Origin: Ophiura sarsii
Lineage: Eukaryota > Echinodermata > Ophiuroidea > Amphilepidida > Ophiuridae
DNA length: 64,000 nucleotides
NCBI GenBank assembly: GCA_035610835.1
Contig: CM069459.1
Span: 21,963,636-22,027,635, forward strand
Direction: 5' to 3'
Below, piece by piece: positions 24,601-35,599 of this stretch (within the stretch, counting starts at the first letter, position 1; every line of letters starts with the position of its first letter). The notes under the pieces were generated by a model. The model was given only the letters and a program-made list of their open reading frames with translations, was not told where the DNA came from and did no database searches. A program made the translations under genes and the position numbers.

Positions 24601-26347
24601 TGAAGCAAGTTATTTTATATTTGTTACACATGAATTCCATTTTCAAATACAACTACAATATAATGACCAATATTATGTACCTCAGTAGTCACTCATCTGC
24701 AATTCCAGGGGAAATTGGTTAACTACGCATACATCATATCGACAAGCTGGTTTAAAACAATATTACGCACCAAACCATATTATTCCTGTCTTATACATTC
24801 CTTCTTAATATTTACATAATATTAGGTGCAATTGAAAGCCACAAACAATACAGGAATTGTACCATGCTCATTAACTAATATATAAGTTACCTACGAATAC
24901 AAAATGGAATATGAAAATATTGATTATGAAACCAAAATTTCATGGATGTTATGACTAAATGTACCCATTTTAAGACGATCAACGTGTAATCTATGGATAT
25001 AAATATCATTCATTCACTCTAACACCAACAAAAAATATGTTCTCGGCAAAAACAGTATTACACCAAGCATTTTATTTGAATCAGCACCTCCCATTTTCGT
25101 TTAATAAGGGAATATTATTTTTTTCCCTCCAAATATAAATATAATAATATATCCAGTCAGATTGTATGATTGCGCACTGCTTTTATTTAAAATAAGATAG
25201 TTTAGGGGCCAATATGCACCGTGTATATTATTGAATGTTGCCTACATATACATGTTACCTCCGAATACAACATGAAGTCATGCACAAGATGCTGTTACTG
25301 AATATTTATATAAACATTAATCACCCCTATTGCGATTTAAATCAACTGTCAGAGGATGTCTTTACGTGAATAGCATAAAAAACTACACTAATAGGAGTAA
25401 TAAGATTGAGACAGAGGGAGGCTATATACAATCAACTTTTAAGACAACAACATATAATTAATGCACTTGTACACAAACTACAGAATTTTGTGAAAAAGTT
25501 ACTTACAAAAGCTGAAAGATTGATGCAAAACTTCTCTGTTGCTTGCCGAACGCAGCGCACATTTCTACTTTATTCCAGTCGATACAAGTATGTATTACAA
25601 CAGAGAGAATTACCACGGTATCGTTATTTGTATTTGAAGGCAACAGTTCATATTTCAAATTTGCCTACGAATACAGCCTTTTATTGCTGATATTTCAAAA
25701 AAGGTTGCCTTCAAAATGATAAAACTTGGCACACATGTACATTGTATCACATTTCGCTTATTCTATAGATATCATTCACTAATCTGTGTTTATATTAAAA
25801 TGGCAGTGTTTTAAATAGGTATTCGGAGGTAATGCATTTTTTTTACCAAACCGATCGTTTCCGCTTTTAAAATTTCTAACAGCTTTATCAAAAAATCGAC
25901 TTGAATGGGGACAATGCATTTAAGTATTTAACATATTTAGGCTTCCTTACAGCACAAATTACTCTACCTCAAGCGAATTCTTCCCCGAAAGTGAGATTTA
26001 ACAAAACATGTATTTGTAGGTAACGTCAAAACTTACCACAGCGAAAAAAATCACAACAATGCAGGGGATTGATCGAAAGTAACAAAAATTAAAAGAGGCA
26101 TTCTTGAGATATCCAGCAATTTAACAAAAAACCTTAACAACTATTTTGTAAAAAGGGTAAAAAATAGCAGGTGTATTGCTCGTATACGCCCAAATGTGCA
26201 TTTAAGTTAGTCATATTATATATGGCGCGAACCGTCTCATCGAGGCGGATACGTATAACACAAAAATAAAATTGTCAAGATATATATAGATTATTTTATT
26301 ATAGGCCTGAACATCACGTGTACACTTTTCGTTGGATTCGACCATAT
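21617..26347. mobile_element. 4.7 kb terminal-inverted-repeat element with recurring internal motif
   Basis: The ends match as inverted repeats: ATGGTCGAATCCAACG and then AAAAGTGT on the left, and their complement ending CGTTGGATTCGACCAT on the right. Copy B of the segmental duplication lacks the element, because its sequence departs exactly here. Inside, a motif close to GTTACCTACGAATACA occurs at least eight times in both orientations (about 21,797, 22,165, 22,532, 24,886, 25,253, 25,663, 25,818 and 26,008). No transposase frame is present, so it is probably non-autonomous. It also contains a younger G-rich MITE (22,852-23,162). Confidence 0.65.
22852..23162. mobile_element. Homopolymer-armed MITE with TAA target duplication
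   Basis: GGGACGCACCATTAGATTTT plus a run of G forms the left arm. The right arm is the mirrored C-run and AATGGTGCGTCCC. TAA flanks both sides (22,849-22,851 and 23,163-23,165), as in PIF/Harbinger-type MITEs. Poly-A and poly-C blocks fill the middle. The apparent open frames here are artefacts of these runs. Confidence 0.75.
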
Positions 26348-26514
26348 GTTCCGGCAGCGCTATCAGTTTATCACCGAATGCGATCGCTGCCTAAAATCTA
26401 TCACGTTAGAACCTATAAATAATTGTTAGATAGTTAGTACTACATTCATGAAGATAAGCCTAACTTCAATCAGTTTACAGATTTCCTTTAAGTTTATTCT
26501 TAGGGTAGGGATTA

Positions 26515-26672
26515 CATTAATTTCTTCAGTAGATAGTACCTAAATTTATATTATATCGCTTTCTTCAGTAGATAACACCCAACTAATACATTGATTTCTT
26601 CAGTAGACCCATATTATATTGCTTTCTTCAGTAGATAGCACCCATACGTTGATTTCTTCAGTAGATAGCACC
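26515..26672 (+). repeat. Minisatellite of TTTCTTCAGTAGATAGCACC units
   Basis: Five imperfect copies of the 20-base word are separated by short AT-rich spacers of differing length. No coding role is apparent. Confidence 0.65.
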
Positions 26673-26684
26673 TCTATGTTACAC

Positions 26685-27466
26685 ACTGAAAACATAAACT
26701 AGTATGCCCGAGCCAGCTCGACTAGTTTATGACTAGGTAAAAGCTAGTCCAAATGGTGCCCATCTGGACTAGCTTTTACCTCGTCAGTCATGCTCGATTA
26801 GCATAAGCTATATAGTCCATCCTGATCGGTTGCTATGTGAAAATAGCGTGACCTCTATATCTATATAAAATCCAGACCCATGAGTATCATATGCGTTGCA
26901 ATTGATCTTGCTGAATGCTCTGAGTTAAGACTAATCACTCCAATCGGCCCATTCTTTTCATCCATTCTGGAATTCTGCCAACTACTTAATGGTTTTGACA
27001 TCGGCACTAGCCAGTGTCGTAGAGATGCACGGGTGCCGAATTTTGCACCTGCTCTACCACCTGCTTATTTTTCTGGATTCCTTTGAACTTGCAGTTTGAT
27101 GTTGCACCTTTATCATTCTTTCCATCATCCGCTATAAAGAGACATTTCTTCAGCGCTCAGAACAGTTGCTGTTCTCTCGATGTCGCACGCCCTGAGACGA
27201 TATGATCAACGCATGTACAGTCGAGATCTCAGCTTTAAACTAGTAAATCCTTACCGTCCCGCTTGACTATTTTGTCGAAGCTGGCTCTACCGATTTTGAC
27301 CTATGCATGCTCAACTAGTTTTTCCTATATCCGAAACTAGTCCAGCTCGCTCAACTAGTTTGAAGTACCGCTTAACTAGAATAAACTGGTCAAGCACGCT
27401 GGACTAGCCACGCTGACTAGATTTAAGCTAGTCAAGCATGTGCCCGACTAGTTTATGTTATCAGTG
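26685..27466. mobile_element. MITE rich in ACTAGTC words
   Basis: CACTGAAAACATAAACTAGT at the left is mirrored at the right (ACTAGTTTATGTTATCAGTG). The 780-bp body repeats CTAGTC/GACTAG words many times in both orientations, which gives a highly self-complementary strand. It is non-coding and lies about 440 bp upstream of the exon that begins the ACP-like gene. Confidence 0.7.
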
Positions 27467-27910
27467 CATTGTATCTTCATCAGATAACATCCATATCACA
27501 GCAATTATTTACCGTTACAAATATCTGTTATTGTGTTTTTGGTGTGCCACATACTTAGATGACAAAGAACGACTGCATCCAAACTTGAAGTATGCATGCA
27601 ACATGGCAACCTTCACATGCCAATGAGGTCAAAGTTCACATTTCAAGGTCAAAGGTATGAGAAGGGCAGTTTTTGTCTTCCATTTGAGCTCATTCAGCCA
27701 TGAAGTAATGGACATCTTTCATTTCAAAACAACACTTAGGAAACAGTCATAGGATTTTTTCTAACAAGGTTTTATTGGTAAAATGTTTACCTTACGATGT
27801 TATGACGAACTGTTGAGAGGGGGACTTACTTTTGGAGTTGTGTTTACATGGATGATAGAATGGTTCGGTTCGATATAATACTTATGCATCCATTTTCTTT
27901 TTCTTACCAG

Positions 27911-27940
27911 CGATCTAGTGACTGGCAATATTTGTACATC
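27911..27940 (+). promoter_or_regulatory. Splice acceptor and 5' end of the ACP-like start exon
   Basis: CTTTTTCTTACCAG ending at 27,910 is a strong polypyrimidine-tract acceptor. The 30 nt before the ATG have no in-frame stop, so a longer N-terminus from an upstream exon cannot be ruled out, but the methionine at 27,941 begins an ideal signal peptide. Confidence 0.55.
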
Positions 27941-30900
27941 ATGAAGAAAACGGCATCAATTCTTGTATTCATCCTTGTCTGCGCTTGCTACGTAGCTGCA
28001 AGGGAGCCACAGACTAATGAAGTAAGATCCTCTTTATTGAATTTCATACAATTCCCTAGGAATCGGGTTTTTTGTTATTGAAAATCTTTATTATTTTTTG
28101 AATTATCGACCAAAAAGTGCCAACAAATGTGATTGTTTTTTACCAAAACTTGTGATTTTCACGATTTTGGAGGTAAAAATCTATTTTTTAGCACTTTTTG
28201 GTCAAAAATTCAAAAAAAAATTAAGATTTTCAAGTGAAAAAAACCCGATTCCTAGAGAATTGTATGAGGAATATAATAAAACTAGTATGACACAATTTGA
28301 CCCAATCTATTTTGAGTTATCTTTGCAGAACCTAAAATGGGTCAAAAAACCTGTTTTTTATATTTTTTTCTCCAAAATAGTCAATTTCATGATCATGGTT
28401 GGATTCATTGAACCCTTTCCTGCAAAAAAATGTATACTTTTATATAGATTAAATGAATATTGAAGAAGTTACGGCAGTTTAACGGAGTCTATACCGAAGG
28501 TGCACAGCCCCTTAAGGGACACAAAGTGGTGTTGACACCTTTTAAAAAAAACCCCAAAAAACTTTAGGATTCAAGATGATAATTAAAAATTGCCATTATT
28601 GTTTCTACCTACAAAAACACAGCAAGACTTGATTAAAACAATACCATTGCTATTTATTGAAAAACACCCTCTATGGAAATATAGTTTGCGTTATTTATCA
28701 CACTGTTTGACGTAAAATAATGCTGGTTGCGGCTCAACCAGCAGTTTTGAATCGACGTTTTGTTGTTCAAAGAGGGCTGATTTTTCTTAATCCTTATAGG
28801 TGTAAGTTCATGTAATATAATTGTAAAAATATACTAATCCCAGTTTTTAACATAATTGAGGGCGCAGCCTCCAACACATCTCTTAGTGCCCCTTTAAGGT
28901 GGGGGGGGGGGGGGGGGGACCCTGCAATCCCCCTGCAACCCCTGCGACCCCTGTAACCCCGCCCCTTGCAACCTCAACCTCTGTGCCGCCGTCGCACGTG
29001 AAATTATTTTACCCAATTTGTAATTTTAAAAAAGAAAAATGGGTCGGCCGGGCCCGTATAGAACAGGGTTTCTTGAGTTTTCTTTTTTAACGACGAGCCC
29101 GTTACATGTCGTATTACCTAAACAGATGCGACCACCATTTTGCAGATGCGATCAAGCAAAATGGCTGGCTGAAGTCGAACATTTTACCTTTTTAATTTTC
29201 AACTTGATGGTATAAGTTATCAAAATTGCTATATTTTGCCGATCAATCAACAATCATTATTTTACCATGATGCCTTTTGTTTCTTCAATTTCATTTTGAT
29301 TAACAGAAAAATGCGTTGCGACGGGGATTAGCAGCCTTGTTGAAAAGACTAGAAGTGGTGGAGCAAGGCATTGAGAAACGGTCTAACCTTACCGAGAGAG
29401 TTAAAATGATAATCAGTGAACATTTTGGCGTTGACGAGGCGGAAGTTGTGGTAAGAAATTGTTCATGAACTACAGTAACTGTTGGGGTTGGCTTGAAATC
29501 TCTGTTGCTCGAACATTAAAAAAGAGAACAACCCTTTTAGATGGACTACGTGTTTACTTTCGTCCCTAACACTTTCCACGCGGCAGGCGTCTGCAGACAA
29601 TATTTCAATATTTCACAAAATGTTTCAAAAAATGTCAAACTTATTGAATTTCATTACCATATTTGGAATCATCATGAGGAATGCATTAAAATAAGTACAC
29701 ATTTCTAGTATTGGTTCAGTATTCCTTGAATATTGGGAAAGGTTTCTGAAAAATCTGTTTTTTATATGGTAAAACTAAATAGCCTCGTGGAAAGTGTTGA
29801 GATGGGCTGCATTTTGTCTGAGGTCTTCTTTAGGTCGACACGACATAATCTGACGAATTTGCAAGTCCCAAGAACCTCTGGCAATGTTTTAAAGACATAA
29901 ACCCTAACCTTCCTGGAACCTACAAAACCCGACAATGCTACAATATTGTACCGTGCGGCGACTCCATCAATCTCGTACTACGCTCAGCGCGGCGTTCAAC
30001 TTGTTATAAGAACTTGAATCTCACCCGTTTAGATCAGTCGGTAGAGCATCAGACTTGAAATTCTTTCGCGATTTTTTTGTTGCCATTTGACGTTAAAATT
30101 GTCAAATTTGGTCTAATTCTCATTAATTGGTATGATAATGCGCACTTCCGTGCCAAATTTAGCTGTTGAATGCTAAAATTGTCAAATTTAGTGTAGATTA
30201 ACCTAAGTTGATAAGAATACGCGCCTGAACCTCGCAAACAAACAAAAATACCATTTTATGCTAAAATTGTCAAATTTTGTCTTAGTTGATTGATTGATTG
30301 ATTGATTGATTTTTTTTTTTTTTTGGGGGGGGGGCAAAGTGTGGGGGGGGGGGGGATGAAACATCCCCCCTTGACCCCTGTAGCGCCGCCACTATCGGAT
30401 ACTGAGTTCCCCCTCACATTTGACCCGCTTTTCTCCACTGATAGTTTAATTCTCAAAAACACAGAAAAAACCTTTTATTTTGTTCTCCATCCAATATACA
30501 GGGTTCAAAAGAGGTTATCCTGAAATTAGTTTGTTTGCATAACTCAACACGTGATTAAACGTTTTAAGAAATTGGAATACTTACGAAAAACGGAACACTC
30601 TTGGCTACCCAAAGAAAGTGTTGCCTTTCTCCCTTTTCAATCAATGTTTACCCTTTCCCAAAACAGTAACATGTCATTAAAATAACGTTTTTCCTAAAAA
30701 AAATGCATTTTTTTTAGATCCTATTACCAAACACTTTCCGTGGAGTTTGGTTGTGCTTTGTTTTGCTTTCATAATTCATATGATACGATTCTTTATGTTT
30801 GCATTTAAAATAAAATAAAAATGTAGGCCTACTGGAGACAAATTTTGTAACTTATTTGTAAATGACACCTTTTCTGAAAACATCATTTTAGGGAAATGTG

Positions 30901-33900
30901 ATGATTTTGGGGAAAAGCAAACATAATATTGATATGAAACCGGGAAACTTATCGTGTGCAGCCAAGTGCTTTCCCATTTTAAGGAAGTGTTTCAATTTCT
31001 CAAAACATATAAATGTGTGTGGAGTTACGCAAACAAACGTGATATAATTGTAGGTGTTAGGGAGACTCATATTTATGCATAAAATGATTCTTTCTGGGAG
31101 GACTATTCCTCATTAAGACCCAGTCTAAAATATGAATAACAATAGGTTTCCGTGGTTTAATTTGCGTCGTCAGAAATTTGGTCAACACTGGGCTGATGGT
31201 ATTATATTGTGCGTCAGTACTTGTTGAGTCGCATTAAACTGTTATGGCTTTATTTCACAATATGTGGCAAAATGATGCAAATCTATAATGCTATGGTAAC
31301 ACGATATTTTGTTATCACTGCTATTCAAAGTTCATCTGTAGATAACTTACAATGACATATTCCAATTAAACATATAAATTAGCATATATCTACGGATTCT
31401 AGCGTGTAAATTAAAACGGCAAGTGATGCAAAAATTCAAAACCCATTTTATCGTGCAAAAATTATGCAACTTAGGTATATATTATATGTGACAAATAAAA
31501 TTCCAAATTTTTATTATTTCATTACAGCTAAATCCCTACCTTCCATTGGTGTTTTATACTCAAATTGGGAAAAATACATATGTAAAGAAAAATCGGTTAA
31601 CTTGACTATAAATTGGACACAAAGTGCATTTTGACACATGTTCAATATTACAGACTTGTAAACAACAGGCGGTGTACTTTAATTTCATACCAAAAACTCT
31701 TGGTAGTACTCTTAAAAGTATTCAATTAACTAAAGGCCTTTTGAATGCCGTCCTTGCGCTGTAAAGGTGGTATCCTATTTAGTGTAGTGCACTCTTAAAG
31801 GTGACAATAAGTAATTCGCTAAAATTCAATGATACAAACTGACTGTCCAATGTTTTATTTCCACAGCCGAACGCCAGTTTTGAGAATGACCTCGGAGCGG
31901 ATTATCTCGATATTTCCGAGCTAATTATGGTATTAGAAGAAGAATTTGGTAAGATTTCTTTCTTGACGAATGCATGGCAAACTCACTAAAAATCACCCCG
32001 CGTCTTTTATCTATTAAGCTTCCGAAAAAAGATGCCGATGTGAATACGCCTTTTTGTGAGTACACTGCAACTTACCATACTGCTCTTTATTTATATTAGT
32101 CGAGAAACGACTAATACACTGTATTCTAACTGTTTCTTTCTTTATATTAGTCGGGAAACGACTAATATACTGTATTCGTCCTGTTCCTTTCTTTCTTCTC
32201 CTTCTTCTGTCATGAGACCTAATAGGCTACCTATAGCTCCGTAACCATTGGGCCTATTTTGACCATATTTGGTCATAAGTAACCTTATGTGCACCACTGC
32301 TCAGGTTGTAAAGCATAAGAGGTCAAATGTCACACAGGGGTCACTACTCACTATAAGGGTCAAAACGTGATTTTCTCTTAAAACTCCCTGGCAATTTAGT
32401 GAAATGACCTAGGATGACCAGAATTTGTCAACATATTCTTTAATAACCGTACGCGTCGCATATATAATAGTTCGGTTCAAAATATTTGGAGTCACTAGGA
32501 GTCAAAATGGACATTTTCACTCCTCGTACTCAAAATGCTATTTTTCAAGAGGAAAGGACAGATGATTGTCAGCGATTACAAGTGACATGTCATATGGGAT
32601 CACTAGGGGTCATTGACCTAAACAGAGGTAAAATGTAAGACATGCTCCAATTTTTGACCGGATTTGTTTCATCTTGTAGGCATTAATAAGACAAGAACAC
32701 AGGTCAATCATTATCTTGGGGTCAAAGTTCAACAAAGGGTAACTATATGTGAAAATGCTAATTTTCACTCCAGTCACTCAAAATGTTATTTTTTCAGGAG
32801 GAAATGACTGATGATTTTCAGAATTGGTCAAAAGATTCCTCGGATCGATGTTCATATAAGTTACTCCGCGATTAAAAGTGACATGTCATATGGGTCACTA
32901 GAGGTCATTGACCTAAACAGAGGTAAAATGTAAGACATGCTCCGATTTTGACTGGACTTGATTTATATGGAAGCATAAGACAAGAAACAAGGTATTCTAA
33001 AAAACTGGGGGACGAGTGTTGAAGGTGGCAAAAGGATGAGAAGAATTGGAATGGATCTGTTGAATTGTGTGGAAGTTGGCAAGAGGATTAGCACTAGTAT
33101 GTTTTTTCTGGAAGGAAATCACCGAGACATTTGTGAGCTATATGGTGAAGTTATGGAAGAAAAAGAATTGGAAGAAAAATATCATTATTTATAATTTAAT
33201 TTAAATTCCAATGTTTAATTACGAGAAAAACGTAATTTATGACAAATTTAAAAGTCACGGGTTCGAATCCAGCATCGGCTCATGTCCTTGCTTTTTAAGT
33301 TGGAATATGAGTCGAGGCTTGTTATGTTTGTTTGAGTTGTGGAACTTTGCGGTAGTTATCTACCTCGCTCTTATAAATTTAAAAGTGCAACAAAATAACT
33401 TGGATTTCCCGGGGCGCGAACTTGGGACCGCCAGGATAATTTGTCGTCAATCGTTACCGCGCGATGATGCAAAATGGCGATTCTCTTGTGCTGGGTAGCG
33501 ATCGTTCGGTCTAAAATTGTGGCGTTAGGAGTGAGCCGTGACATATGGCCCTCGCCAAACATATTTTCCTCAGGGATACACACAGAAAACACTATGTAAT
33601 AAATTATGTAAATATAGAACTCCATAATTATTATGTAAGAGTTTACATAAAACATGTAATATATACCCAAGCTTGTGTAAATTCCTATGCAAAAGCTTTA
33701 CACAACTGTTTACATAGTATTATGGAGTTCTATTGTTACACAGATTGTGTATTTTTTACATAATTTGTGTATTTTTTTTACATAGTGTTTTCTGTGTGTA
33801 TAGCTACATTTTGGTATATAAAGCTGTTTGCTAACTTTAAGGATTGCATGGCGAAATGCATTTATACGCCGAAAAAACGAGCGATAAAATGAATACATTT

Positions 33901-34370
33901 TGCGAACATTTTTTGTTTGTGTACAAATTTGCATCGATGCATAATGCATTATGGTTTCCAAATAAGATTCGCCATCCTAGTAATTTGCATATGAACAGTG
34001 GGTTTATCTCAAATCAAGAACGCTTTGTTACTGTACTTAAGGTATGGGGGAGTTGTTGAATCACTGATAAACAAGCCATTACTATTGATTCACTGTTAAC
34101 AAGCCATTGCTATTGATCCATTGATGACTAAGCCAATACTGAAGAAGCCTTCCGATCGGGAAGACGCAATCGTCTAAGCGTGATTAAAACGAAGGAGTTG
34201 TTCAACAAATGAATAGAGCCTACCGAATCTTCTATCTTGATGAACTGATTCAAAACTGGCGTTGTTTATTTATATCTATATATACAGACACCGAGATCCC
34301 GGATGAGGAAGCCGAGAGGATTACAACAGTGCAGGCTGCAATTGATTATATTACCAAGGCCCAATATTGA
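27941..34370 (+). CDS. Secreted acyl-carrier-protein-like protein lacking the phosphopantetheine serine (four exons)
   Basis: Join 27,941-28,021, 29,307-29,450, 31,867-31,948 and 34,288-34,370; intron phases are 0, 0 and 1 and all donors are GTAAGA-like. The 390-nt reading frame gives 129 residues. Residues 1-20 are a signal peptide (two lysines, then a core such as I-L-V-F-I-L-V). Residues 21-52 form a basic linker with R-R, K-R and K-R pairs. Residues 53-129 are a complete ACP of 77 residues, the length of the bacterial protein. Its helix II block, [11 protein letters not shown], and C-terminal [14 protein letters not shown] are strikingly bacterial-like. The attachment serine of the D-S-L motif is Tyr88 (codon TAT), so the normal acyl-carrier reaction should be impossible. 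Sequons lie at N54-L-T and N77-A-S. A strong acceptor at 27,910 implies an upstream 5' UTR exon. The ATG at 27,848 lies before that acceptor and is probably intronic. The role is unknown; transfer from bacteria is my inference. Confidence 0.9.
28045..28266. repeat. Inverted-repeat element in ACP-like intron 1
   Basis: CATACAATTCCCTAGGAATC at the left is mirrored by GATTCCTAGAGAATTGTATG at the right, with further pairing inward. It begins about 25 bp after the exon 1 donor. Internal words (GACCAAAAAGTGCC) are shared with the arms around the Penelope-like fragment at 7,955-9,535, and 28,380-28,460 carries more of that repeat. Confidence 0.6.
29451..31866 (+). other. Intron 2 of the ACP-like gene; no nested gene seen
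   Basis: It contains three spaced copies of GCTAAAATTGTCAAATTT-like words (30,093, 30,171 and 30,259), a (TTGA)n microsatellite at 30,284-30,310 and T/G runs. A 5' half-tRNA-like sequence is at 30,022-30,062. Nothing else was recognised. Confidence 0.5.
32089..32180 (+). repeat. Two tandem copies of a 56-bp unit with an ATTAGTCG...CGACTAAT palindrome
   Basis: TATATTAGTCGAGAAACGAC and its near copy repeat with about 56 bp spacing in ACP-like intron 3. Each unit contains a small palindrome. Confidence 0.6.
32500..32955 (+). repeat. Imperfect tandem duplication, period about 247 bp
   Basis: Two consecutive units share CTCAAAATG, AGTGACATGTCATATGGG and GACCTAAACAGAGGTAAAAT in the same order. 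Non-coding, inside ACP-like intron 3. Confidence 0.65.
33579..33798. mobile_element. MITE with TA target duplication
   Basis: CACACAGAAAACACTATGTA at the left is mirrored at the right, bordered by TA on both sides (33,577-33,578 and 33,799-33,800). It is 220 bp and lies inside ACP-like intron 3. TA duplication suggests a Tc1/mariner-type origin. Confidence 0.75.
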
Positions 34371-34676
34371 ATCCGGATCATGCATTTGCGGAATGTAGAT
34401 TATGAATTACCAGTTGCCCTTAAATTGACGGACGGTTATTTAGCGTGTCGATGCACATCATTTACTAGTCTCGACATTTATCACAGTCATAGCTAAAATA
34501 ATGCACTTAGACACTATTTTGTAGAGGGGATCATAATTCAATTTAAATGTGTAGAAAATGATTGTATTTGCTTGTTATGTAATAAAGGTGTTGCTTAATA
34601 ACCATGTTGACCAATGAAAAACACGCCTTATTTTATGATATGTGTTCCAATTGGCCATTTTGAATTTCCATCATGA

Positions 34677-34682
34677 AATAAA
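34677..34682 (+). promoter_or_regulatory. Candidate polyadenylation signal of the ACP-like gene
   Basis: AATAAA lies about 310 nt after the stop codon. An earlier AATAAA at 34,581-34,586 is an equally good candidate. Confidence 0.45.
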
Positions 34683-35004
34683 ATTATTCCCAAACGGACT
34701 GCTGTTTTCATGAATAAACCTACATGTACATTATGTTACCATCAATATATCAACTACGGTGCAACTTACCATAAACGCCTTTTGTTACAATTTGTTATAC
34801 AGGGTGAATTAAAAAAAAATAGGACTCTCTTTCAGGACGTATCCTTATTAAAATTACTGAACCATGACCAATTTGATTTTATTGGAAAGTACAATCAACA
34901 AATATGAAATCCTGAAAAGATGGGGAAAATAGATCATCAATTAAGGAAAGTATTACCGATTAGGCAAGTCAACCCATTTTCTATACTCTATTTGGCGTCC
35001 TCTG

Positions 35005-35595
35005 GACAGTGACGTAACTTAACAGGCGCAGCTTTTACGCACGCGTATTATCTTCCGCCTTTCAACGCTCGTGTCTATACGCCAGCGCCGCGAGTAGTCG
35101 CGCGCGTTTGTGCTGCAATTAGTAGAATACGCAGTTACGTCCAGGGATGGAACTTCAGATTTTTTTCAACTAGCCAGTCGGGCAGGTAACTCACAGAATT
35201 TACCTGCCCGACAAAAATTCTACCAGCCCAAGGTTTTTTCATAACATTTTGCAGCAAACAATGCAAGACTACTTTTAAACTACATTTACATGTTTTTGTC
35301 TTTATTGTACGATGTTCCACTGTAAACCTAGCCCGTAACAGCTCCTCGTATTCATCATGTTCATCAATCCAATACTCTTTTTAATCTCCTATCAACCTGA
35401 TCTCCTCTATCATCATGACACACGATCATCTGATGATGAAATTACCCTGAACTTACTGTTACTTACACTTTGAACTTCAAAAATGTTACCCGCCAGTCGG
35501 ACGGGTACCTTTGAATCTTCACCCGCCCGACACGAAAGTTACCCGCTATGGGCGGGCGGGCGGGTCTTATTTCCATTCCTGGTTACGTCACTGTC
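35005..35595. mobile_element. MITE with GACAGTGACGTAACT ends, interrupted by a hAT-type element
   Basis: GACAGTGACGTAACT at 35,005 pairs with a right end that is split by a younger insertion. Once the insertion and one target copy are ignored, the right end reads as the mirror of the left. It is an older element that served as target for the nested one. Confidence 0.65.
35142..35581. mobile_element. hAT-type MITE with perfect 8-bp target duplication
   Basis: CAGGGATGGAA and TTCCATTCCTG form the terminal inverted repeats. GTTACGTC flanks both sides exactly (35,134-35,141 and 35,582-35,589). An 8-bp duplication and CAGGG-type ends are typical of hAT transposons. The body contains mirrored GC-rich blocks (GTCGGGCAGG and its relatives) and no transposase. 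Confidence 0.85.
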
Positions 35596-35599
35596 TCGT

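Noticed and set aside
28098..28463. 121-codon frame in ACP-like intron 1
   Set aside because: It runs across the inverted-repeat element and has skewed AT-driven composition with no domain.
30022..33285. A 5' tRNA half (30,022-30,062) and a 3' tRNA half (33,250-33,285) in the ACP-like introns
   Set aside because: They are 3 kb apart, do not pair with one another and are best read as separate truncated SINE fragments, not a split tRNA.
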